From Mangifera indica (lineage: Eukaryota > Streptophyta > Magnoliopsida > Sapindales > Anacardiaceae): a stretch of DNA of 64,000 nt. Under the pieces are notes generated by a model that made no database searches, was not told where the DNA came from, and saw nothing but the letters and a program-made list of their open reading frames with translations. Where the stretch lies: contig NC_058143.1 of assembly GCF_011075055.1 (NCBI RefSeq), forward strand, positions 15,946,930-16,010,929, written 5' to 3'. A program made the position numbers and the translations under genes. Positions 28,001-37,657 of the stretch are shown piece by piece (position 1 is the first letter of the stretch; each line of letters begins with the position of its first letter).

Positions 28001-31000
28001 TTGTATCTCTGTTGTACTGTGATTCTCAGATCTTTGATACTGCCTCAAGGTGTAGAGCATTCATAAGTCACAGGATATGCACCTTGACATTTGCTTTATA
28101 CTTTTCATGAACTAAAATGACTTTGTGTACATTGTCTTTCTGTTGAAAATGCTTCACTTTCTTGATATTTTGCAGTTATATATTGTTCTGAATTATTAAA
28201 ATATAGTTGCTTGCCTAACATCAAATTTCTTTTCTTAAGTTATTTTTATATGATTGCAGTGTTGGTTTTACTTGTTAACTTCTGTACTAACAAGTGAGGC
28301 TTGATATCAATTTTATTTTAAAAGAAGGTCACTGAAGTTGCTTCTTGAAATTATTTGTCATTTCACAAATTAATGCAAAGTTTTTACACCAATACATTTT
28401 TTCCTTGCATGAATATTAAGCTTCCTCTTATGATATTAACACCTTTTTTTTTTTTTGTGAGTTGTCATAACCATTCTATTGATACTTGTAAAAACATTTG
28501 CCACTTATCATACCTTACAAATGCATAATTTATAGGCTATGATCTTTGTGATTCACGCAAGTGCCTCTGTATAAATTGTAATCCTGTTTCAGATGCTATT
28601 GGATACGCAAGCTGTAAAAACCATTCTTCTTGACATACCTACACTTGCTCGACAGGTGAGTTGGTGCTCTTAATAAGCATCTGTGATTATGCAATATGAT
28701 TGAAGAGTCTATATTATACCTGTAGATCTTCCCTTGTTGAGTGGTCAACAACATGATTGTCATCATCCCACTGCTCATGATGAAAACGTACTGTTAGTCA
28801 TTATTGATATTTTGATGTGGCATTTGTTTGAATTTTTTTGGTGACATCTAAAATATTTGTTTTAATTACTAACCAGCATTTTACATAAGCAAAATATTTT
28901 GTCTAGTATCATGTTGCATTTTGGAATCAACTGTAACATTTTGCTCATTTATAAATTTGATGCTTTAGTAATTTAAGGTCTTTAATTGAATTTCTTCAAG
29001 GCCTCATCTGCTTTACTCTATGCAACTTATTGATATGATCCTCGGTTCCATTTGGCTTCATCAACTGTATTATTTTTGCGTTACTTCAGGTGGACTTTGA
29101 CTCTTGAAACATTCTACTTCTTTTGCTCTTTATTTATTCATCCTGCTGTCCACAGTCATGCTGATTATATTTTTTCGGAATATAATCTTCAAAAATGGGC
29201 TTGAACATTTATACGCAGATAATTTCCATCGGTAACCATTACATTTCAAATCTAGGTTTTGGTTTTGTCTTACTTTCTAAACATCTTGTACAGAGAAGCC
29301 TTCCTTAAAGCTATTGAATTGTTTGTCTTAGGGTTTTTCTTCAAGCTCTGATTTTATCAGGCACTGCAGCCATCAAGGCCCAAAGTAAGAACCCAGCCAA
29401 TTAATATGGTCTGATACCAAAATCAATGTGCCATGACTGTTATATAGGATGAATAGATAAATAACTGGACCACTAACAGTACAATGCTCAAAATATACAT
29501 GAATAACAAGCATTTTTTCCGGTATAGAATAGTGCAGTATTTTTTTCTGAAATCCCCAATGTAGCAAAAGCTCAGAGCAATTAACAAGTTGATGTTAGTG
29601 AGTGAAAGAATATATACATTTGAATTTGTCTATGGGCCGATGTGTTTGTCCTCTTGAATGAGGACCTAATTTAGGTTGAAAAGGGAACTGACTAGAATAT
29701 AAAATAACTGTGGTCTTCAGGGAACTTAACCTTTTTTATAGTCAAGGAGAATAATGAATAAGAAGATTGAATTGTTTGCAATGGTATCTGAAAGTGACAC
29801 TAGAACTATCAGAACATATTTTACCATTTAATAATTTTAATGATGAAATTAGTTAGATTAACCTCTATTTAAGATGTACTTAAATTGTGATTGCATTGAA
29901 CATCCATGAAAGTATCATGCTTGGGCTCTGTTTCAGTTTACACATACTAAACTGGTTCTTACCAGTTCATTTATTTTTCTGATACAGACAACAAGTGCTG
30001 CTAGCTATTCAAAATTTGTGAGCCGTGAGATGAGCAAAGCTGAAGCACTTTTGAAGGTTTGTGATCTAATTACTGATGGCTTTGTCCTCTGACCTGTTAA
30101 ATCTTTTATTCTCAATTTAAATTTTTGTTTCAATCTACAGGTCATACTATCCCCAGTAGATTCTGTGGCAGATACATATCGTGCATTGCTACCAGAGGGA
30201 ACGCCAATGGAATTCCAGCGTATTCTAGAGCTTAAGGTTACAGTCTACAATCATACACTTTTATTTTTCTTAAACATATAAAATTGTGATTTGATATTAA
30301 TCATTTAGTTTTGGAGGATAATTATTTGATTAGGCTCCCTTCAGTTTTGCCCAACATTCAGGCAGGAATTTTTATTTAGTTTTAGGCAGAATCCCCATTT
30401 ACAGTTGGGGAAATAGAACCATATTAACTGAAAAGAGACTAGAGACCCTTGCAGAAGTACAATATAGAAGAAATGAGGATCGTACTCATTTACAAATTGT
30501 AAAACAGTAACATAAAATATTAGTCAAAATTTAATTAGATTAGATGTCTGCTCTATCAGCGAAAAATGGTGAATCCTTTTGAGGATTGCTGCATTATTTT
30601 TAATAGGTTATTTTCCACGCTAGTTTCCACAAAAATCCATCAGAGACTTGCAGGGGTGACATTTTTTCAAGGGAGTGATTATATTAACAAGGAGCTTAAT
30701 AAAGTTATATTCAAGAATGACAATGTAACTGACATTTTAAATTACACTAGAGAGAGATAACAATACATGAGAAGAGATGATAAATTGAAAAGAGTCTTTT
30801 CTTCTTTATTGAATAAAAACAAAGTTCATCATCTTTTTTCACCTACGCATAGTTGGGATGGGTGAATGCAATTATCCCTTGACCTGAGGTCTTAAAAGTT
30901 CAAATCCAAGAAGATTTCAACTTGAATGTGCATGGCAGAACCCTATGGCTGAAATCTACTAAAGTATTCTGAAGTGCGAGTGCAGAATATAAGACATACA

Positions 31001-31780
31001 CAGATATTTTTATGATTCCATCTCTATCCCCCTTTGTTTCTTATTATCCCAAACAAGATACTGTTACCTTCCCTTGGACTTGTGCTGGAAGTTAAGTAAC
31101 AACTGATGCATGGCATTTCTAGCTTAGATTATAAAATAGATTGATGTTGCATGAGAAGTTCTATTCTCATGACTGAAAAGCTTTGATGTTGAGAAATTCA
31201 TTGCTGTGTTATTTTCTATTACATATTGTAATCGGCGATCGATTGAGACAAAATTATTAGGTATCTAATATGTTGGTTAGTGCAGTGATTTCTGCTGTGA
31301 TTTCTCACTCATCTGGTTGAATTGGTTATGGGATTTCGACAAGAATTCGGTATATATTTGATTCAATGTTGAAGATATATTTGACCTATTCAATTAGCAG
31401 TTCAAACTGTGTAATTGAGTATGTATTCCTAAACGACTTAAAATAAATAAAACAAAATATTTTGAGTTTAAATGTTTTGTATTTATTTGCAGGGTCTTAA
31501 AAAAGCTGATGAGCAGACTATATTGGATGACTTCAACAAACATGGACCAGCAATTACGCAACCCTCTATTCCAGCATCAGTTACCCCAGTCGTTCCTGCA
31601 GCTCCCGTGATTGCAAATAATGCTTCACTTGGTTTTATTGCTTCACGAGAGGATGTGCTAACCAGAGCAGCTGCGCTTGGGCGAGGGGCAGCCACAACTG
31701 GATTCAAGAGGTTCCTTGCTCTTACAGAAGCTGCTAAAGACAGGAAGGACGGGCCTTTCAGGAAGCTCTTTAACACATGA
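14785..31780 (+). CDS. VPS53: VPS53, GARP/EARP tethering-complex subunit
   Basis: Subunit of the GARP complex (VPS51-54), which tethers endosome-derived vesicles at the trans-Golgi; VPS53 is also shared with EARP. Twenty-four coding exons join in frame to 820 aa, about the usual plant length: 14785-14833, 15027-15121, 16189-16245, 16425-16575, 16871-16941, 18392-18516, 18960-19120, 19212-19353, 20119-20182, 21052-21240, 21344-21385, 21870-21974, 22120-22179, 25178-25255, 26262-26369, 26478-26543, 26937-27014, 27094-27227, 27310-27403, 27772-27849, 28593-28655, 29988-30056, 30141-30236 and 31493-31780. The N-terminal half is the helical Vps53_N region ([15 protein letters not shown] start; coiled-coil near residues 50-150). 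The C-terminus has an alanine/proline-rich linker and ends FRKLFNT. All junctions are GT-AG and no frame breaks are seen. Intron 13 (3 kb) carries a palindromic Mutator-type element, and intron 12 a long AT repeat. The Arabidopsis orthologue is known as HIT1. Confidence 0.96.
19668..19686. repeat. (TG)n microsatellite
   Basis: About 9.5 TG units in VPS53 intron 8. Confidence 0.9.
22032..22084. repeat. (TA)~26 microsatellite in a short VPS53 intron
   Basis: A 53-bp pure TA tract that fills over a third of the 145-nt intron 12. It ends about 35 nt before the acceptor at 22118-22119. Confidence 0.95.
22387..22556. repeat. Left copy of a diverged direct repeat flanking the Mutator-type element
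   Basis: The order of motifs aagcactttggatggttgag, ccattcagatgc, taatctaacggct and gggctctttatacctaac recurs, diverged, at about 23590-23742 in the same orientation. Each copy also contains a short inverted pair (atggttgagatt with aatctcaaccat in the right copy). Confidence 0.6.
22594..23378. mobile_element. Palindromic Mutator-like foldback element with perfect 9-bp target duplication
   Basis: The 785-bp element starts ggccaaacgactatttccc and ends with the inverse. It is bounded on both sides by taacattaa (22585-22593 and 23379-23387), the 9-bp duplication typical of Mutator-family insertions. The inverted repeats run almost to the centre near 22995-23010. Both strands therefore show nearly the same chance open frame, and the arms pair through the GC-rich block carrying ttcgccgg, ggagaggctgc and ttggaggctcgaacggc. 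A stretch of about 50 bp in the left arm (near 22720-22770) has no partner. No transposase is encoded. It lies in VPS53 intron 13. Confidence 0.88.
23590..23742. repeat. Right copy of the diverged direct repeat
   Basis: Counterpart of 22387-22556 (aagcactttgaatggttggg, ccattcaaatgc, taatctaacggttc, gggactcttgaacctaac). It is preceded by a small hairpin-forming pair, gctcttgaaa and tttcaagagc, around AT repeats at about 23480-23545. Confidence 0.6.
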
Positions 31781-32775
31781 CATTCTCAAACCATGTCTCT
31801 GCTGATCTTTTTAAAAAAACAAAAATGAATCAGATTATATTTTAGATAAATATTATATGTGTTCTATTAACAGTTAATAATTTCCCCATCTTTTCTGTGC
31901 TTACCACTGAGGGTGAGAACTCAGGCTCACACATGTCCACAAGTCTCTAGGGATGACAGTTTATCCCTCTTGGCCGGTTCCCGCCTGTTTCGTTCAGGGA
32001 TGGGATTTTCTCACAAAAGCCAGGGTGGAAACAGGAAAGAAGGAAAAAAACATTTTTGTATTTGCGGTATAGTTAGAGATGTTAGTGGGCTCGGCCGGTT
32101 TTCATGTGGCCATTGGGTCTAAGGGCCGAGTCAGGTTGAGGTTTATACAGTTGTGGGCCTTTGGGGTGGCCTGAACTTTTATGGGCTGGTCTTTAGTTTA
32201 AAAAATAATTTTATATATTATAATTGTTTATTAATTAATTTTTTAATAATATTATATACAGTATAGTGCCTGGCTGGGCTGATCCACGGGTCCGCTACAG
32301 TTTGCTATAGTATGGGCCGGGTTAAAATTTCGTGCTTCGACCCACTTGACACCTGTATGTGTAGTCATTGTCTAAATTACTAAAATGATTTTCTGAAGTT
32401 TTAAATTATAACAAAAAATACTGTAACAATATAAAACAGAACATTAAATCGAAATGCGTTTTCCTCCATAAAGTTTGATTTCTTGTTCAAAAGGCAGGTT
32501 AGTTTCTCTTCTTAGACTAAAAATGTAATTGAACAATTTAATTGTTTTTACAAATAAACAATCAAATACAATAAAAATTTGGTAAAAGGTATACTTTTGT
32601 CATGTTTAGAATTATTTTAGTAACTTTGAAAATCTTATAATAATATATCCCTTCTTACAAAAAACAATAAACCCGTCGCTGTAGCAAAATGAAAGGGGTA
32701 AAATAAAATTTTCCCATTAATACCGATGCAATTTTTGGTGATTGGTCAACACAACGCAACAACAAAGCTCACGCC
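31781..32775. other. VPS53 3' flank and NRPE7 upstream spacer
   Basis: Starts with the VPS53 3' UTR (AT-rich, no clear AATAAA). It holds the hAT-like element at 32074-32357 and, just before it, a second block starting tagggatgacag at about 31949 with gc-rich motifs. That block may be the left end of another hAT-like insertion with no right end found. The remainder to 32775 is AT-rich with no gene. Confidence 0.6.
32074..32357. mobile_element. Small hAT-like non-autonomous element
   Basis: The left end tagagatgttagtgggctcg pairs with the inverse of the right end (tacaggtgtcaagtgggtcg). The ...tgacacctgta end resembles typical plant hAT termini. Flanking 8-mers ggtatagt and tgtgtagt match at 6 of 8. 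The interior is rich in gggccg/cggcc motifs. No coding capacity. Confidence 0.6.
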
Positions 32776-32865
32776 TTTATATCATAGTTTCTGTTCACTG
32801 CCAAGTCCCACCCAGCACGAGACACAGTGAGTCAGACTCTTCAATCTCTCGGTATAGTCAATCAG
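32776..32865 (+). promoter_or_regulatory. Core promoter and non-coding first exon of the NRPE7-like gene
   Basis: A TATA-like tttatatca lies at 32776-32784, followed by a C/T-rich leader. The sequence gtcaatcag|gttttc at 32865 is a good donor, and tatggcag|gtgggataag before 33829 is a good acceptor. This predicts a 963-nt intron in the 5' UTR that ends 10 nt before the start codon. Exon start is inferred, not seen. Confidence 0.5.
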
Positions 32866-33838
32866 GTTTTCTTCCTTTTATTTTTTGATGCTTTGATTAT
32901 TGATTGAAACTGGATATTTGATTGTTTGTTTTCACAAGTAAATCAAACGTTTTTTCTTTCACTGATACTACTTTGATTTGCCCTTTACATTAGTACTAAT
33001 CTTAAGGGTTTGTACGGCGATTTTTAAAAAAAAATTTTTTCTCTATTATTTCATGGGCTCGTGGTTTTAATGGGGGTCTTCTTGGTTAGTAAAGAAGTAT
33101 CTTAATTTCTGAGGATGGGTTTTACGGTGCATGATTTGTATGTGATACTGTTAAGTATGAATGTAATAAAAAAAAATGTAAATAATGGATAGAAGAAGAA
33201 GAAGACCTAAGACTGGGGAGTTTACTTGGATTTTTTATATGGATATGAACAACACTTTATTTTTGTCATATTATGGGTGTATTTAAGCAACAATGTCTTT
33301 TTTTTGGATAAGTTAAGCAACAATATCTTGATTTTGTGTTCCTCTGGGATTTTCACATGGTAGTGGATGCTTTTTTATTGATAACTATGAATTTTCTATA
33401 CTTAACAAATTTTCTGCTTAGAAGTTTTTTTATTGTCTTTCTGTGATATCCCTAAAAATCTTAATCCTATGTTTGTTTGATGGGTATATTAAATTTATAA
33501 ATGTGTATTTATAATGATGCTTTGAATTAATGCCACATAATGCCATTATACATTGCTGTCAGCTCACACTGCATTGCCTTAACATACCACTTTGTGCAGT
33601 CAATGGCATAACCTTTACCTCCACTATTTTTTCTGTATTTTCACTCTACAACAGAACAACATTATAATATGACAACACTTTTAGTTCAGAGTGTACTTTG
33701 TTGTTTCTATTAGTAACTAATCTGTGTTAAACTAATGTGTAGTATTGAAAGAACAGTTTTTGAGAAAATTTCAGAAACCAGGGCTTATTATTGTTTGATT
33801 ATGATCTTGCTTTTTTGGTATATGGCAGGTGGGATAAG

Positions 33839-34369
33839 ATGTTTCTCAAAGTCAAATTGCCCTGGAATGTTGTAATCCCTGCTGAAAATCTGGATGCAAA
33901 GGGCCTGATGCTTCAAAAATCTATAGTTCTGCGTTTATTGGAGGACTTTGCCCACAAAAAGGCCACCAAAGATCTTGGATACTATCTTGCAGTCACAACT
34001 TTGGAGAGCATAGGTGATGGGAAAATTAGACAAAGCACAGGGGAGGTTTTGTTTCCTGTTGTTTTCAGTGGAATCACCTTCAAAATTTACAGGGGAGAGA
34101 TCTTGGAGGGGATTGTGCACAAGGTGTTGAAGCATGGTGTTTTCTTGAGGTGTGGGCCAATCGAAAATGTATATTTGTCTAATGCAAAAATGGCTGACTA
34201 TAAGTACGTGCAAGGGGAGAATCCAGTATTCTTGAATGACAAGCATTCGAAGATTGAGAAAGATGTTGTTGTCCGATTCATCGTCATTGGTACAAAGTGG
34301 CTTGAGGCAGAAAGAGAGTTTCAGGCACTGGTGAGTTTAGAGGGTGATTATTTAGGACCTGTTTCTTAG
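33839..34369 (+). CDS. NRPE7: DNA-directed RNA polymerase V/IV subunit 7 (RPB7-like)
   Basis: Subunit 7 of the plant-specific RNA polymerases V and IV, which act in RNA-directed DNA methylation; it pairs with subunit 4 in the polymerase stalk. The 176-aa product has an N-terminal RNP-type tip domain (MFLKVKLPWNVVIP, residues 1-80) and a C-terminal S1/OB domain (GEILEGIVHKVLKHGVFLRC, then GPIENVYLS), ending LEGDYLGPVS. These motifs match the NRPD7/NRPE7 branch rather than the Pol II subunit NRPB7. The coding region has no introns. I chose the ATG at 33839 because family members begin MFLKV. An upstream in-frame ATG at 33791 falls inside the predicted leader intron. Pol V versus Pol IV membership cannot be decided from sequence. 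Confidence 0.93.
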   Translation: MFLKVKLPWNVVIPAENLDAKGLMLQKSIVLRLLEDFAHKKATKDLGYYLAVTTLESIGDGKIRQSTGEVLFPVVFSGITFKIYRGEILEGIVHKVLKHGVFLRCGPIENVYLSNAKMADYKYVQGENPVFLNDKHSKIEKDVVVRFIVIGTKWLEAEREFQALVSLEGDYLGPVS

Positions 34370-35746
34370 TTTAGCTTGTTTGCATTGCCCTTTAATTTGA
34401 TGATCATTTGAAAACATGTTTATATGCATGTACTTGACCAAGTATGCAATGTGACTGGTTAAGAATTTTGGAAATGTCTTAAGTTCTTGTAAACTGTTAG
34501 TTTCTGTTATGACCCTAAGTTGTTAGTAGCTGGAATTGTGATCGAAATCGAAAGATAAAAAGATGTTTTATCTGGTGTGTATCCGACCCTCTGAAAACTT
34601 TCTGGGTTCCTCATAAAAACTTGTACAAAGACCATCTTAGCTACTGTTAGTTTCCTTGTATCTCTGTCACAGAAGTGGCTGAAGAAATTTGTGCCTTACC
34701 AAACAGGAGGATTGTTTAATTTTTACTGTGTCTTTTTATTTATTTATTTTTAACCGAATTTGGTTAAAAATCTTAGAAATAGCTAACCAAGATGTAAAAT
34801 GATTGCAGTGTGGAGCTCAACAAAAAGCTATATCGATTTCAAAAATAATTTTAACGCATTTATTATGTTGTTACATTCAATCGGGTCTCCTTTTAGACAT
34901 CTAATAGCGAAAATGAAGCACGATCCTGTGCTGAAAGATTGTAAAATTTGGATAAAAGTTAAAATAAATAAATGAGTAAACTAGTATTACGTGCGTTGAT
35001 GGACGCATGGTCACCCAGTGATCAGTCATTTTGGTTGTTCAAATGGCCGATTGCCTATAATAAGCAATTCTTGTATTGTCTATTCTCTCTCTCTCTCTCT
35101 CTCTCTCATTAATTTCAATTAATAAAAAAATATTATTTCTTTAATTTTTATTATTAATTATAAATTATTTCGTAGTTTAATTTAAAAAAGATAGTTGTGT
35201 GATTTTATTAAAAAAGACAAACTATTAATTTATAATAAAATCAAACCATTTTCATTAAGAAAAGTAAATGAACAAACAGGCTTTTCAAAATTAAGGTAAA
35301 AAATAAGAACTTGTCCATCTTATAATTGAAAAAACTAGAAACATCATCTGCAACACCCTGTAAATCTAAGAAGGTGAAAAGCCTCTCAGTGGCTGCTGCA
35401 AAAACAAATTCAAGCATATCTTCTATAGAAAAATGAGAATACAAGCTTTCAATAATCCTGATAGCTACCCAATTCATCATATTTTAAAAAATATACTGTA
35501 CCACCAAATACTTCTCCTTCCTCTATCGGAAAATAACGATTAAAAAAAAAAAAAACACTTTTCTTACAGTTAATACCAACTAATATCTCAACAGATCATA
35601 TGACATCTAATGATCATTTACATCCATGTTCGGAAGGAGGCGAGAAAGAATTATGATTGCTATTGTTTAAAACTTCCCGAAATCTTACACCTACCAACAA
35701 AATGTGAGAGAGAAGAGTAAATAAAAGTTGCTCATTCATTGACCCT
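34370..35746. other. Convergent spacer between the NRPE7-like gene and ceramidase
   Basis: Holds the 3' UTRs of two convergent genes. A (TC)12 repeat lies at 35084-35107. A minus-strand 79-codon open frame at 35241-35480 is discussed as a finding. Otherwise AT-rich with no recognised gene. Confidence 0.6.
35084..35107. repeat. (TC)12 microsatellite
   Basis: Pure TC tract of 24 bp in the spacer downstream of the NRPE7-like gene. Confidence 0.95.
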
Positions 35747-37657
35747 TCACTGGGTTTTTGGTTTGTGAATCTTCACATAGGGGAGACATCCCATCAAGTG
35801 AACAACTTTCGGATTCCATCCCCGCTGTTGAGCACGACAAAACATCAAGAATGTGTTTGCAAAATACGAGTTGAACCCCATGAAAATATGCCACAATGCA
35901 TGACCTTGGGGATTAAAGTACCAAACAGAAACCTTCTCACAGAACATGCGGTCTAATAGCCAGCAAAGACTTGCTAGGATTATGGTGACTACATATAGCT
36001 TTGCAAGCCGCTTTGCAGATACATCTGCAGTGTGGATGTAGTACTTGTACATCCGAGGAATGCAAAGAAGGCACAGTACAATGTAATGTACCTTGAATCC
36101 AATTCCAAAACGAAACAGTGCATGAGCAATTGCAAATGCAGCACCGTAAAGAAACAAGAAGGTGGGCATTGTACTCCTGTAGTGCCAATCTGGTGAGTAG
36201 AGAATATAGATATATAGGAGCATTTCCCACACCATTGGTGTTTCATCACCTTGCTGTTGCCTGAAATAATTTAGCCAATCTCCAAATTCAGATCGACATG
36301 GCTAGTAATGAATCAATCAAATCAGTTGAAGTTGAATATATGTTAAGATAAGTTTTAGCTAAAGATAAAAGTACAGTTTGTCCCAGTTCAGTAATTTTCA
36401 GGCTTTCTCATCCCTCTCTACTATCAAAGAATTGGAGATGATAAGCAGGAGGCATAAGAAACAGGCAATGCAATAGGCTCAGAAAAACAAATTTTATTTA
36501 AGTAAATAGATAAGAAAGATTAAAGTAGCTTTCATTTCTTTGACTCTGTTTTGTAAAAAGAGTATATAACCATCAGCAAGTCTTAAGAACTGCTTAAAAT
36601 TCTAGCATTCTAATTTTACACTTGACTTATGCATGCCTAGACGGTATGAAGGAGGAAATCCAATGCTATGCTCTTAGATAACCATCTTGACAAAAGAAAA
36701 TACTTCCGATTAACGTGATAACAATTTAAGGACTACTTAGGCTAATTCAGATCAGTAACGACTGATGAGAATTATGAGGTGTTTTTTCACACTCAACTGT
36801 CCCTTTCTATTTCATAAAAGGTCTTTTTCAAATGTTTTATACACTTCTCAATAACTTGGATGTAATATTTGAACATTTAAATAATTACCCAATTCAAACA
36901 TAACAGTTTCCTGTAAATCATAACTATAAATAGTTAATTTAAACTTTAGATTTTGAAATAATTCCATTAAGTACTATAATTTGCATATATTATTAAACTT
37001 ATCCAGTACTGTTTACAACTGTTTTTTCTATTTAACAAAATAATCTACTAAGTTTGTCTCTGAACAATCATAAAGGATGCATAAAGTTCTAGTTGCAACA
37101 GACCCTTACAACACTCTTTTTCTTGTTTCTTTAACTTTTTAAGATTACTATAAGATACAGCTTCTCCACATACGGTGCAAAGTAAGCCTTTCTTTTTGTT
37201 AGCTCACTTAGATGAGTTACCTATACCAGTAACAAACTACACAAATGCAAGGGGAGAAGGCGAAAAATTAATCATTAAAATTTCCGCTAAATGTGTTCTA
37301 CTGCCAATATAACGATGGTGGTGATGCATTCAACTAAATATAACAAGCTATTGAAAGTTTGTTTCATTTATCTGTCCAAGAAGATGAAAAAAAAAATAAT
37401 ACTTACACACGTTGTAGAGTGGCATGGTATAGCATGCTCCCAATGGCAAGTATCATATTAGATACGTGAAGAACACTAAACCTCTTCTCAAACCGTTGTC
37501 TCAAGGCATTTACAAGGCCAATAAGTGCCAGAAGAATGCAGGGTATATTTGACATAGTGTTGAAAAACTCTGCCATATAAGAAGAGTACACATAATTTTT
37601 TTCACACCTATCAGTTGAAGTGACAGGACCCCAGAAGCTTGATAGTCCATCTGCCAT
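35747..37657 (-). CDS. ACER: Alkaline ceramidase (ACER/YPC1 family)
   Basis: Membrane ceramidase that hydrolyses ceramide/phytoceramide to a long-chain base and fatty acid, in ER/Golgi membranes. Two coding exons, 37657-37407 and 36260-35747, join as ...LQRV|QQQGDETP... to give 254 aa, the normal length. Several hydrophobic helices are visible (about 37-52, 66-80, 118-135, 138-152, 172-186, 207-225). The zinc-site residues known from human ACER3 are all present with a constant offset of 3: S74 and H78 (GSMLYHATL), D89, H204 and H208 (HALWH). N-terminal calcium-site residues D16, E19, N21 and E30 also fit. A leader intron is likely: donor at aacag|gttagt (40172/40171, minus strand) and acceptor before 37735, placing the promoter near 40200-40400. 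An active enzyme is expected. Confidence 0.95.

Noticed and set aside
31483..31776. Minus-strand open frame of 97 codons
   Set aside because: Exact antisense shadow of the last VPS53 exon.
33791..33838. Upstream in-frame ATG giving a 16-residue N-terminal extension of the NRPE7-like protein
   Set aside because: It lies inside the predicted leader intron, and family members begin at MFLKV.
35937..36249. Alternative minus-strand frames over ceramidase exon 2
   Set aside because: Out-of-frame shadows. The ceramidase frame carries all catalytic residues.
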